Source: CAZAGD01 sp964484485 (lineage in GTDB: Bacteria > Desulfobacterota > SM23-61). From it: a DNA stretch of 64,000 nt. Below the pieces are notes generated by a model that was not told the origin of the DNA, made no database searches, and was given only the letters and a program-made list of their open reading frames with translations. The stretch lies in the NCBI GenBank assembly GCA_964484485.1, contig CAZAGD010000033.1:1-64000 (forward strand), read 5' to 3'. Numbering within the stretch: position 1 is the first letter of the stretch; each line of letters opens with the position of its first letter. Positions 7,203 to 14,691 of the stretch are shown here, in pieces. The position numbers were made by a program, and so were the translations under genes.

Positions 7203-7361
7203 ATGAAAAAGGAAGAGAAAAAATCGAAATCAGTAAGGTTGCAGGTTCAGCTTGACCCAGAGATAATGAGAGCATTAAGAAGAAGGGCAGCCGATGAATT
7301 AAAGACAGTCAGGAAATTAATAATTGAATGGGTGCAGAGCTGGTCTAAAGAAAAGAAATAG
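7203..7361 (+). CDS. Ribbon-helix-helix (Arc/CopG-type) protein, 52 residues
   Basis: From ATG 7203 the frame reads MKKEEKKSKSVRLQVQLDPE, then IMRALRRRAADELKTVRKLI, ending EWVQSWSKEKK before TAG at 7359-7361. VRLQVQLDPE is the single beta-ribbon strand, and the two amphipathic helices follow, as in CopG/Arc/MetJ repressors. GGTGGGGGTGG (7189-7199) is the ribosome-binding site. A good promoter with repeats sits upstream, suggesting autorepression. It precedes a 40-residue ORF and the integrase, so it may control integration or copy number. Confidence 0.8.
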   Translation: MKKEEKKSKSVRLQVQLDPEIMRALRRRAADELKTVRKLIIEWVQSWSKEKK

Positions 7362-7365
7362 GATT

Positions 7366-7646
7366 GGCGGGTGGGCCTGGAAAGGAGGTCCATAATGAAA
7401 AAAAGAATAAAGAAAATATTAAGGGAAATCAAAGAGCAATGCCGTATTGTTATGGAGGATCGGCGGATAAAAGAGAACGATTGGATTGTGGCTCGATTGG
7501 GGTTGCATAATATTTAGAGCTCTGCGATCTTGGGGAAAAAGAAGTTGAAAAAGATCCTTGAATAAAAAATTAATGGCGCCACCCGGAACCGGCTAAGGAA
7601 CCAAGGAGCGCCCGGGCAGGCATGCCAATTAACTGGCCCACCCACC
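7366..7646. repeat. Inverted repeat flanking the 40-residue ORF
   Basis: GGCGGGTGGGCC (7366-7377) and GGCCCACCCACC (7635-7646) are inverted with 11 of 12 pairs. They enclose the small ORF at 7395-7517. The right arm is followed by the T-rich run ATTTTATTTATAG, so the fold could also terminate transcription. Confidence 0.45.
7395..7517 (+). CDS. 40-residue basic peptide
   Basis: A perfect ribosome-binding site, AAAGGAGGT (7381-7389), lies 5 bases before ATG 7395. The product begins MKKRIKKILREIKEQCRIVM and ends RIKENDWIVARLGLHNI. It is basic and helical. There is no family I know. The quality of the ribosome-binding site and its position between the RHH gene and integrase are the main evidence. 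It could be a leader peptide or a tiny regulator. Confidence 0.55.
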   Translation: MKKRIKKILREIKEQCRIVMEDRRIKENDWIVARLGLHNI

Positions 7647-7711
7647 ATTTTATTTATAGCACGGATTGATATGGGAGAGCAATAAAAAATGGAAAAAAAT
7701 GGAGGTAGTCC

Positions 7712-8776
7712 ATGGGTGTTTATAAAAGGGGGAATGTTTATTACATAGATTATTATTTTGAGGGAAATAGGATTCGGGAGCGAGTGGGTAAGAATAAAAG
7801 ACAAGCTGAGTTGGCTCTTGCTTCAAGGAAAGGGGAGATTGCTCAAGGGAAATTTAATCTTGAGCGAGTAAAAAAGACTCCTTATTTTGAAGAATTTGCC
7901 AAGGAATATTTAGATTGGGCCAAAATCAATCATCGCTCTTGGGAAAGAATGGATGCAGTGCGGATAAAATGTTTATCGAATTTTTTTTCAGGGAGGCGCT
8001 TAAATGAAATCACGCCTTGGCTCATAGAGAAATTTAAATCAGAGAGGAAAGATAAAGTAAAGCCGGCGACAATTAACCGAGAGTTGGCCGTGCTCTCGGC
8101 CATGCTTTCTCGGGCGATAGAATGGGGGAAGCTTAATGAGCATCCTATGAAAGGTGGAAAGGTTAAAAAACTAAGAGAAGATGGCCATAAAGAAAAGATA
8201 TTAACTGAAGAAGAAGAGAGTCGGCTTTTATCTGTGTGTAGAGGATGGTTTAAAGAAATGGTGGTTATAGCCTTAGATACCGGAATGCGTCTATCAGAGA
8301 TAATTGAATTAAAAAAAGAGGATATTGACCTTAATAATCATTTAATAAAAGTGAAACATACCAAAAGCGGCAGAGAGAGGAAAATTCCCTTAACTGAAAG
8401 AGTATTCTCCATACTGGCAGAGAGGATTAAAGAAGTTAAAGATTCGGAATTTATTTTTGCCAAAGGAAATGGAAATAAGTTATGGGCTGTAAGGAGTGCC
8501 TTTCTTAGGGCTTGTAAGAGAGCTGGTTTTGTTGGTTTGAGGTTTCATGATCTGCGGCATACCTTTGCTACTCGCTTAGTAACTTCCGGAATTGACCTGG
8601 CCACGGTGCAAAAATTACTTGGTCATGAAAATATTCAAATGACCTTGAGATATTCGCATCCAAGGTCTGAGGATATGAAGCGGGCCATAAAAATTCTTGA
8701 GAAGAATGCGGAGAGCAGTCACAAAATGGTCACAAAAGATGAAATGAAATTATTAAATCTTTGTATAACCCCTTGA
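7712..8776 (+). CDS. Tyrosine-type site-specific integrase
   Basis: This 354-residue phage-type integrase has an N-terminal Arm-binding strand region (MGVYKRGNVYYIDYYFEGNR), a SAM-like core-binding domain (about 55-155) and a catalytic domain (about 160-345). The catalytic residues are all visible: Arg193 (DTGMRLSE), Lys218 (HTKSGRERKIPL), His279 and Arg282 (HDLRHTFATR), His305 (LLGHENI) and nucleophile Tyr314 (TLRYSHP). GGAGGTAGTCC precedes the ATG. It stops 6 bases before the tRNA-Arg CCA end, so it should recombine within the 3' half of that tRNA. It appears intact and active. Confidence 0.96.
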   Translation: MGVYKRGNVYYIDYYFEGNRIRERVGKNKRQAELALASRKGEIAQGKFNLERVKKTPYFEEFAKEYLDWAKINHRSWERMDAVRIKCLSNFFSGRRLNEITPWLIEKFKSERKDKVKPATINRELAVLSAMLSRAIEWGKLNEHPMKGGKVKKLREDGHKEKILTEEEESRLLSVCRGWFKEMVVIALDTGMRLSEIIELKKEDIDLNNHLIKVKHTKSGRERKIPLTERVFSILAERIKEVKDSEFIFAKGNGNKLWAVRSAFLRACKRAGFVGLRFHDLRHTFATRLVTSGIDLATVQKLLGHENIQMTLRYSHPRSEDMKRAIKILEKNAESSHKMVTKDEMKLLNLCITP

Positions 8777-8782
8777 AATTAC

Positions 8783-8859
8783 TGGCGCGCCCAGCCCGAC
8801 TCGAACGGGCGACCTACGGATTCGTAGTCCGGCGCTCTATCCAACTGAGCTATGGGCGC
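8783..8859 (-). tRNA. tRNA-Arg (anticodon ACG), CCA encoded
   Basis: On the minus strand the acceptor GCGCCCA (8859-8853) pairs with TGGGCGC, followed by discriminator G and CCA (8785-8783). The D arm is GCTC...GAGC. The anticodon loop CTACGAA gives ACG, which decodes CGN Arg codons after A-to-I editing. The T arm is GCCCG-TTCGAGT-CGGGC. The anticodon stem has a C/T mismatch at its outermost pair. The 3' end faces the integrase, so the tRNA 3' half is the predicted att site and was restored by the element's end. Confidence 0.97.
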
Positions 8860-8872
8860 GCCCTTAAATAAT

Positions 8873-8901
8873 AAAATACCAGTATCTTTTACCCTTGTCA
8901 A
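8873..8901 (-). promoter_or_regulatory. tRNA-Arg promoter
   Basis: On the minus strand TTGACA (8901-8896), a 17-base spacer and TATTTT (8878-8873) lie just upstream of the mature tRNA 5' end at 8859. Confidence 0.6.
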
Positions 8902-8989
8902 ATATTGGGTAAAACGCATCTCTCTTTTTTGATCAATCCTTCTTGATTGTTCAATAAATTTTATTAGTTATGTTTGTCCAAGAATAAGT

Positions 8990-9154
8990 TTAACTTTTCT
9001 TGGAGGTCTTGGTTTGAAAAGTCGTCACCTGCTGCTTTACTTTCTTACTCTTACAGTCCGGACATTGAAAATCTTTTTTTTCATACTCTTTAAAAGAAAT
9101 GTTTAAAACAAAAGGTTTACAACAATCTTCGCAAATAAACTCATAAACAGGCAT
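8990..9154 (-). CDS. FmdB-like zinc-ribbon protein
   Basis: The 54-residue product begins MPVYEFICEDCCKPFVLNIS and continues DFQCPDCKSKKVKQQVTTFQ. The MPxYEYxCxxC start and the CPDC second knuckle are the hallmarks of the FmdB/CxxC_CXXC regulatory zinc-ribbon family, whose role is poorly defined. AGAAGGAGGAT lies a few bases before the ATG on the minus strand. It stands alone next to the tRNA on the chromosomal side of the integration site. Confidence 0.85.
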   Translation of the reverse strand: MPVYEFICEDCCKPFVLNISFKEYEKKDFQCPDCKSKKVKQQVTTFQTKTSKKS

Positions 9155-9358
9155 AAATCATCCTCCTTCTTTTTTAAGAGTTTATCCGCTAAAGCAGAAT
9201 TCCTTTTTAATATAAGCATGATCAAAAGGGCTATCAATGCCAAGGCCTCAAAGAGGCTAAAATTTTTTAAAAATTTTATAGCAGGCCCGTTTATTTTTTC
9301 TTTCCTCAAATTATATTTATATTAGCTTAAGGTAAGGTTTTGAGCAAGGGTGATGTCC

Positions 9359-10042
9359 ATGCTTTTATCTTCTTTCCTCGAAGATTTAAGCAGGGAAATA
9401 TTAAGAATATATGGGCAAATTGATCAAAAAGTTGCTGCTTTCCAGAAGACTACAGGAATAAAATGCCTTTCCGGGTGTGGCCAATGTTGCGCCTCGGGAA
9501 AGGTCAAGATTACGCCCCTGGAGTTTATTCCCTTAGCCCAGCACTTATTCCAGCGCGGAGAAGCAGATGCCTGGTGGTCATATTTAATTGAAAACCAGGA
9601 AGGAACTTGTGTCTTTTTCCGGGAAGATCTAACTAAATTTGAGAATGGGCATTGTACAGTATATCCCTGGCGGGCTGCTACTTGCCGTTTATATGGGTTT
9701 GGAGTAAAACAAAATAAATACGGGAATCTCGAACCAATCACCTGCCAATTTTTGAAAAATGATTTTTATAAGGCAATCAAGGACTTGGATAAAACTAATT
9801 CAAAAGATCTATGCCCGAGCTATGATTCTTTTATGGTTCAAATCGCCTCTCTTGACCCCCTCTTAAGTAAAAACCCCCTACCTGTAAATCAGGCAATTGC
9901 TAAGGGTTTAGAAAAATACGCCTTAGTTTTTCAAATAAATTCTTCCAGAGATTATTTCAATCCTCCAGAATCCGTTCCCTATTTCAATGGCCCTGATTTA
10001 ACTGAAGGAAATATAAAAGGAAATTCAAGAAGCGAAAATTAA
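9359..10042 (+). CDS. YkgJ-family cysteine-cluster protein
   Basis: The signature CLSGCGQCC lies in the N-terminal third, with later conserved Cys residues (CTVYPWRAATCRLYGF, ITCQF, LCPSYD). That is the pattern of the zinc- or iron-chelating YkgJ domain (PF03692). GTG 9350 and ATG 9353 are also in frame. ATG 9359 is chosen because AAGGG (9346-9350) is best spaced to it. Length about 228 residues. The biochemical role of the family is not settled. It converges on the DMT transporter gene, overlapping it by 18 bases. Confidence 0.85.
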   Translation: MLLSSFLEDLSREILRIYGQIDQKVAAFQKTTGIKCLSGCGQCCASGKVKITPLEFIPLAQHLFQRGEADAWWSYLIENQEGTCVFFREDLTKFENGHCTVYPWRAATCRLYGFGVKQNKYGNLEPITCQFLKNDFYKAIKDLDKTNSKDLCPSYDSFMVQIASLDPLLSKNPLPVNQAIAKGLEKYALVFQINSSRDYFNPPESVPYFNGPDLTEGNIKGNSRSEN

Positions 10043-10891
10043 GATGACCAGCCCCGCCATTAATAAAAGGCATCCTGGCCAAACCTCTTTAACCCATTGG
10101 GTTTCTTTAAAGAATAAAGAACCGACGATCAAAGTCATGGGAATCTCAATCTGTTTTACAGCCTCTACATAAGCGGCCACGGATTTAATATAGCCAAAAC
10201 TGCCAAATATGGTAGCAAAGGCGGCAAAAAACCCCAGGCTTAAAAAGTAAACAAAATAGCGAGGAAGGAGATACAGATGCTTTGCTGATTGGTAAATAAC
10301 TATGGGAAAACATATCGCTGAAGCAAAAATATAATTGGTTAGAGTAGAAAAGAAAGGATCGCCTAATTGGGCAGTTTTCTTAAAAAGGAGAATCGTCGGA
10401 GTAAGAGTTAAGGCGGCCAGAAGGGCATAGCGCATTCCTTTGTCCCGGATTAGAAGAAGCAAGGGCTCGAGCAAAGAGACCCGAGCCTGTCTTATATTTA
10501 GTAAATAAATACCCAAAAAACTAATAATTATCCCCAGGCCTCCCCAAAAATTCACGTTTTCATCTAAGAAAATTACGCCGCAGATGGCCAAAAAAATTAC
10601 TTGCAGCTTCCAAATAGCTACGGTAACGGAGATGGCCCCATATTTAAAAGACTTAGATAAGAGAAGGGTGGAAAAGACCTGCATCAATCCAGCCAGAAAA
10701 GAATAAATCCAATAGTCCCTACCAACCTCAGGGAGGCCTTTAAGATAACTGGCGGCCAGAGCAAACGGCAGCAGAAAGAAAAACCTTCCCCAAACATTAA
10801 TATATTCATCTAAACTATGCCCCAATTTTTTCATGGTAGCATTTCTGCCTACTTGGCATAAGGCAGAGGCTATGGCAAAAATCCACCACAT
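10025..10891 (-). CDS. DMT-family (EamA-like) transporter
   Basis: The 288-residue protein has about ten hydrophobic helices in two repeats, and begins MWWIFAIASALCQVGRNATM. Features of the drug/metabolite transporter superfamily are the paired EamA-type repeats and short loops. The motif YGAISVTVAIWKLQVIFLA in repeat 1 corresponds to IEIPMTLIVGSLFFKET in repeat 2. It probably exports or imports a small metabolite across the inner membrane. The substrate cannot be told. The 3' end overlaps the convergent YkgJ-like gene. Confidence 0.85.
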   Translation of the reverse strand: MWWIFAIASALCQVGRNATMKKLGHSLDEYINVWGRFFFLLPFALAASYLKGLPEVGRDYWIYSFLAGLMQVFSTLLLSKSFKYGAISVTVAIWKLQVIFLAICGVIFLDENVNFWGGLGIIISFLGIYLLNIRQARVSLLEPLLLLIRDKGMRYALLAALTLTPTILLFKKTAQLGDPFFSTLTNYIFASAICFPIVIYQSAKHLYLLPRYFVYFLSLGFFAAFATIFGSFGYIKSVAAYVEAVKQIEIPMTLIVGSLFFKETQWVKEVWPGCLLLMAGLVILIFAS

Positions 10892-10931
10892 AAATTCAAT
10901 AAGCCCTTCTATATCTTAGCTAAGTTATTTT

Positions 10932-11081
10932 TTACACCATTGGCCAAGAGTCATTCATTATGGCTAAGCCCCTCGGGTTCGCCAAGGCATCTTTTCTAAA
11001 ATATTTAACCCCCTCATTAATAGCATAGAAGCCAGGAGTGTTATTGAAATTTTCTATTTCTTTCTTGATTTGGAGCAACAA
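10932..11081 (-). CDS. Possible 49-residue protein or gene remnant
   Basis: A TTG-initiated frame encodes LLLQIKKEIENFNNTPGFYA then INEGVKYFRKDALANPRGLA and ends IMNDSWPMV. The composition is protein-like (aromatics, Pro, Gly). The frame is open for a few codons more upstream, to a TAA, and it lies 40 bases before the transporter on the same strand. It has only a weak AGG upstream. It may be a small gene or the 3' relic of a lost one. Not recognised. Confidence 0.3.
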   Translation of the reverse strand: MLLQIKKEIENFNNTPGFYAINEGVKYFRKDALANPRGLAIMNDSWPMV

Positions 11082-11145
11082 ATAACCTATATTGAGAGCA
11101 TAAATTTATTCCAGAAAAGATCTTTGCCGAAAGGTTCATAAAAAA

Positions 11146-11715
11146 TTGACCTTAGCGGAAAGAATTAAAGAAATCTTGGCCCAACGACCAAAAGTTTGCC
11201 TAAATGATCCGCAGCGCAAACGAGCTGCTGTGCTTATCCCGCTTTTTCAAAAAGGGACTGCTTACCACCTCTTAGTTACTAAAAGAACTGAGCAATTACT
11301 CCATCACAAAGGGCAGATTTCTTTCCCGGGAGGAAGCCAGAACCCCGGTGAAGACCTCCTCACTACTGCTTTGCGGGAGGCGCAAGAAGAAATAGGCCTG
11401 CGGGCGCAAGATGTAAATATTTTAGGTGAACTTGATGATACGAGCACTTTTTCTTCTGATTTTTTAATCTCCCCCTTTGTAGGCTTCATCCCTTATCCTT
11501 ATCCATTTAAAGTAAATTTTCAAGAGATCGCCGAGATAATCGAAATTCCCTGGATTGAATTAACTAATCCCCAAAACTGGCGGCAAGAAATAACTAAGAA
11601 AGATGACCATTTTCAACCGCTTTATTTCTTTTATTATCAAGATTATCTTATTTGGGGGGCGACCGCCAGAATTTTAAAACAGTTAGTTGATTTGCTCTGC
11701 CCCACAGAGAAATAG
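11146..11715 (+). CDS. Nudix hydrolase, CoA-diphosphatase type
   Basis: The complete Nudix box (G-x5-E-x7-REAQEEIG) is at residues 65-87 (GSQNPGE, REAQEEIG). Just before it is KRTEQLLHHKGQISFPGG, the extra motif typical of CoA pyrophosphatases (NudL/NUDT7 group). The enzyme would split CoA or acyl-CoA into 3',5'-ADP and phosphopantetheine derivatives. The length of 189 residues is normal for the group. The start is TTG at 11146, with no ATG available upstream of the conserved region. It stands alone and converges with the korC gene. Confidence 0.85.
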   Translation: MTLAERIKEILAQRPKVCLNDPQRKRAAVLIPLFQKGTAYHLLVTKRTEQLLHHKGQISFPGGSQNPGEDLLTTALREAQEEIGLRAQDVNILGELDDTSTFSSDFLISPFVGFIPYPYPFKVNFQEIAEIIEIPWIELTNPQNWRQEITKKDDHFQPLYFFYYQDYLIWGATARILKQLVDLLCPTEK

Positions 11716-11743
11716 TAAATGTTCTTGGGGAGAAGAGTTAAGT

Positions 11744-12349
11744 TTATATTTGATCGCTATCTTCAGCGGGCTCTACAAAGACCAAGCTTTTTTTGATTTC
11801 TTCAGCCGCTTTTACGCCTTCGGCAAAGGCCAGTTTATTTAATTCTTCTGTGCCGCGCGGTATGCGCGCTAAAACGGCCGCGGCCATAGAGGCGGGAGAG
11901 ACAAGGCCATCTCCGCCAGGAGCAATTTGAATAAGCAGACTTAAGGCGCCTAAAGCTACGATGTTAGCCATCTGTTCCCGGCCACATTTTTCGCGGGCAA
12001 TCTTGGTGAAGGGGATCTTGATCACCCGCGGATAAGTTACTTCCGTAACCAATTGGGAATCGGCCACTAAAATCCCTGCAGGCTTCATTTCAGGAGCTGA
12101 TTCATCATAGGCCATTTGGTTCATCGCTAGTAAAACATCTAAGGCCATAGCTTTGGGATAATCGATCTCTTGATCACTGATGACCACATCAGCCCTACTT
12201 GTTCCGCCGCGGGCCGCCGGGCCATAGCTCACCGTCTGCACCACATATCTTCCCTCATAAATGCCCACGGCCTCAGCCAGAATGATCCCCGCCAAGACCA
12301 ATCCCTGTCCTCCAGACCCACTTAAACGAATTTCAAAACGATCGATCAT
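11744..12349 (-). CDS. korC: 2-oxoacid:ferredoxin oxidoreductase, gamma subunit (set 1)
   Basis: The gamma domain (PF01558) is recognised from IRLSGSGGQGLVLAGIILAE at the N-terminus, then QTVSYGPAARGGTSRADVVI and EIDYPKA. Length 201, as usual. It is the last gene of the korDABC set, 31 bases after korB. The complex oxidises a 2-oxoacid with CoA and reduces ferredoxin in the cytoplasm. The gamma subunit helps shape the CoA site. Whether the substrate is 2-oxoglutarate, pyruvate or another oxoacid cannot be decided, but association with sucD suggests 2-oxoglutarate. Confidence 0.9.
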   Translation of the reverse strand: MIDRFEIRLSGSGGQGLVLAGIILAEAVGIYEGRYVVQTVSYGPAARGGTSRADVVISDQEIDYPKAMALDVLLAMNQMAYDESAPEMKPAGILVADSQLVTEVTYPRVIKIPFTKIAREKCGREQMANIVALGALSLLIQIAPGGDGLVSPASMAAAVLARIPRGTEELNKLAFAEGVKAAEEIKKSLVFVEPAEDSDQI

Positions 12350-12380
12350 TTTTTAAATCAAGTCCTTTTGGTGAAATTTT

Positions 12381-13283
12381 TTATATCCGATCGGAAATTT
12401 CTCGCCGATCGCTCTCTTCCTTCTCCTCTTTTTCTACTTTCGCCGTTAATTGATAAGCAGCCGCTTCCTTTGCTTTCTGCCTTACCTTCTGATACTCCTC
12501 TATATAACTGGGAGCCTCCCGATCAACCAAGATGCCAATTTCAAATTTCCCTTCCATTTCTTGGGGAGTCATTTTTTTAGCTTTTTCAACGGGGACAGCA
12601 TTATCACGCTGCCACTTCATCATTTCTATATGGTTGCCCATTTTATTAAGACGGCCGAAATGCGTATGACATTGACTTATTACTTCTACCACCCCAAACC
12701 CTTTCTTTAAAAGAGCTTTCTCGATTAATTGATCAAGCTGACGTACATGGTAAACTGTTCCCCGAGCCGCAAAGACGGCCCCGGCGCAAGCAGCAAGCTG
12801 AGCAATGTTGAATGAATTTTCTACCGAACCATAAATAGCCGTAGTAGCTCGCTGTCCGTAAGGAGTCGTCGGGGAATATTGACCGCCCGTCATACCATAA
12901 ATGTTGTTGTTGACTATGATTGCGGTGAGCTCTAAATTACGCCGAGCAGCATGAATGAGATGATTGCCCCCAATAGCTGTGGCATCACCATCGCCCATGA
13001 TGACGATTACTTTTAGCTCCGGCTTGGCCAATTTTATGCCGGTAGCAAAAGTCAAGGCTCGCCCGTGGGTGGTATGCAAAGTATTAAAATCCACATAAAC
13101 GGGCAGTCTACCCGAGCACCCAATTCCCGAAACCAAAACAATTTCATCTTTAGAGTAACCTAAATGGTCAATAGCCCTAATTAATGATCCTAAAAGAATA
13201 CCGATTCCACATCCCGGGCACCAGACATGGGGGAATTTTTTATCGTGACGCAGATATTTATAAATAAGGGGGCGATCTTCCAT
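12381..13283 (-). CDS. korB: 2-oxoacid:ferredoxin oxidoreductase, beta (TPP) subunit (set 1)
   Basis: The thiamine-diphosphate subunit starts with FPHVWCPGCGIGILLGSLIR. The TPP-Mg motif is GDGDATAIGGNHLIHAARRN (about residues 97-116) followed by NNNIYGMTGGQYSPTTP. These match the KorB/OorB group, which carries its own Cys ligands for a proximal 4Fe-4S cluster. Length 300. Its start touches the korA stop. It performs decarboxylation of the oxoacid on TPP and passes electrons to the ferredoxin-like delta subunit. Confidence 0.92.
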   Translation of the reverse strand: MEDRPLIYKYLRHDKKFPHVWCPGCGIGILLGSLIRAIDHLGYSKDEIVLVSGIGCSGRLPVYVDFNTLHTTHGRALTFATGIKLAKPELKVIVIMGDGDATAIGGNHLIHAARRNLELTAIIVNNNIYGMTGGQYSPTTPYGQRATTAIYGSVENSFNIAQLAACAGAVFAARGTVYHVRQLDQLIEKALLKKGFGVVEVISQCHTHFGRLNKMGNHIEMMKWQRDNAVPVEKAKKMTPQEMEGKFEIGILVDREAPSYIEEYQKVRQKAKEAAAYQLTAKVEKEEKEESDRREISDRI

Positions 13284-14428
13284 TATTTGCTAACCTCCTG
13301 AATCTTTTCGAGGATTTCCTGTGGTTTGATTATCGTGCCGTCTATTTTATTAAGCGTCAATACTTTGGTCTTCCCTTGATTAACTCTTTTCACTTCTCGA
13401 GAAATCTGCCCCATGTTCATCTCCGGCACCAAAAGTATTTTCCCGGCATAAGTTAAAGGTTCCACAAACTTGCGCGGAAATGGCCAAAGAGTGATTAATT
13501 TTAAAAGGCCTACTTTCCGCCCCTGAGCTCGAGCTTCCACCATGGCCCGATGCGCTGCCCGGGCGGAACAACCGTAAGCAATGATAACTATTTCCGCATC
13601 CTCTATTTGATAGGCTTCTACAAGTTGAATATCATCGAAATGAGAAGATATTTTGCGAAAAAGACGCAAAATAAAGGGTTCGATTTCATCTTGGCGGAGG
13701 GTGGGAAATCCGCGGATATCGTGGGTTAAACCTGTAACATGGTATCGATATCCTTCGCCAAAAATACCCATAGGAGGAACACCCGAACTTGTATCTTCAT
13801 AAGGCAGGTACCACTCGGGAGGAACGGATGGCTTGATGCGGTCGATCACTTCGATCTCGCCAGGGGCGGGCAAGACAATCTTTTCACGCATGTGGGCGAT
13901 AACTTCATCCAGGAGTAAAATTACAGGCGTGCGATATTTTTCGGAAAAGTTAAAGGCTTTCACGGTCAGGGTAAAGCATTCCCAGACCGAAGCGGAGGAA
14001 AGGACGATTATGGGGTGATCGCCATGAGTCCCCCACCGGGCCTGCATTACATCCCCTTGGGCGGGATTGGTCGGTAAGCCAGTACTTGGCCCTCCGCGCA
14101 TCACATTGACCACCACACAGGGAACTTCGGCCATGCAGGCGAAGCCTAAATTTTCCTGCATCAAAGAAAAACCTGGACCAGAAGTAGCGGTCATGGACTT
14201 GACTCCAGCCAGGGATGCTCCGATTATAGCTCCCATACTCGCTATTTCATCTTCCATCTGAATGAAAGTACCATCTTCTTGGGGCAGGCGGTAAGAAAGA
14301 CGCTCCGCAATTTCGGAAGCAGGAGTAATGGGATAGCCGGCAAAAAAACGACAGCCCGAATATATAGCCCCTTCTGCACAAGCTTCATTTCCCTGCATTA
14401 ATTGAGCTTTAGCATCTTTTTTATTCAT
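13283..14428 (-). CDS. korA: 2-oxoacid:ferredoxin oxidoreductase, alpha subunit (set 1)
   Basis: The 381-residue alpha subunit has the pyrimidine-binding domain motif (GNEACAEGAIYSGCRFFAGY, PITPASEIAE), IQMEDEIASMGAIIGASLAG, and the TSGPGFSLMQENLG segment. GPSTGLPTNPAQGDVMQARW is typical of KorA. The C-terminal domain II includes LKLITLWPFP. It forms the active site with korB. It overlaps korD by 8 bases and abuts korB, so the set is one transcript. Paralogous to the protein at 16518. Confidence 0.93.
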   Translation of the reverse strand: MNKKDAKAQLMQGNEACAEGAIYSGCRFFAGYPITPASEIAERLSYRLPQEDGTFIQMEDEIASMGAIIGASLAGVKSMTATSGPGFSLMQENLGFACMAEVPCVVVNVMRGGPSTGLPTNPAQGDVMQARWGTHGDHPIIVLSSASVWECFTLTVKAFNFSEKYRTPVILLLDEVIAHMREKIVLPAPGEIEVIDRIKPSVPPEWYLPYEDTSSGVPPMGIFGEGYRYHVTGLTHDIRGFPTLRQDEIEPFILRLFRKISSHFDDIQLVEAYQIEDAEIVIIAYGCSARAAHRAMVEARAQGRKVGLLKLITLWPFPRKFVEPLTYAGKILLVPEMNMGQISREVKRVNQGKTKVLTLNKIDGTIIKPQEILEKIQEVSK

Positions 14429-14681
14429 TAACTACTTCCTCGCCAACAATATTTTTTTCTTTATCTTCCTTTTTCTTCCTGGGTGAGCGGAGAGTGATGG
14501 CAAAATCAGGACACCTCAATTCACACATCTGGCAACCGGTGCACTTTTCCGGATTTTTTACAAAGGGAGTCCCAGATTCATCCTGGCCTAAAGCCTCTAC
14601 GGGACAGAAAGCCACACATATGCCACATTTCTTGCACCAACTTTTAAAAATCTCAATGTTATATTTCCCTTTTTTACTCAT
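14421..14681 (-). CDS. korD: 2-oxoacid oxidoreductase delta subunit, 2x[4Fe-4S] ferredoxin (set 1)
   Basis: The 86-residue protein has two CxxCxxCxxxC(P) clusters: CKKCGICVAFCP around residue 15 and CTGCQMCELRCP around residue 47. It is the electron-transfer delta subunit that shuttles electrons from the TPP subunit to free ferredoxin. It is first in the kor set and lies 10 bases after sucD, so 2-oxoacid oxidation and succinyl-CoA metabolism are co-expressed. Confidence 0.92.
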   Translation of the reverse strand: MSKKGKYNIEIFKSWCKKCGICVAFCPVEALGQDESGTPFVKNPEKCTGCQMCELRCPDFAITLRSPRKKKEDKEKNIVGEEVVNE

Positions 14682-14691
14682 CTCTTCCTGC

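Larger units (their letters stand above)
1..8785 (+). mobile_element. Right part of an integrated element at tRNA-Arg
   Basis: Every gene from base 1 to 8776 is on the + strand, is visibly more AT-rich than the genes beyond 9000, and is of accessory type: excisionase-like HTH proteins, a replication-type ATPase, restriction-modification, AbrB and RHH regulators and a tyrosine integrase. The integrase stop lies 6 bases from the CCA end of a tRNA-Arg read from the opposite strand, which is the classic arrangement for site-specific integration into a tRNA 3' end. The att core should therefore lie in the tRNA 3' half (about 8783-8815). The other att copy is not in the window, so the element extends beyond its left edge. 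No conjugation or virion genes are visible, so plasmid-like, satellite-like and ICE remain open. Confidence 0.8.

Noticed and set aside
9103..9309. 68-codon minus-strand frame with one hydrophobic helix
   Set aside because: It starts with TTG, overlaps the FmdB-like gene out of frame by about 50 bases and swallows that gene's ribosome-binding site. Its last 17 codons lie over FmdB coding sequence.
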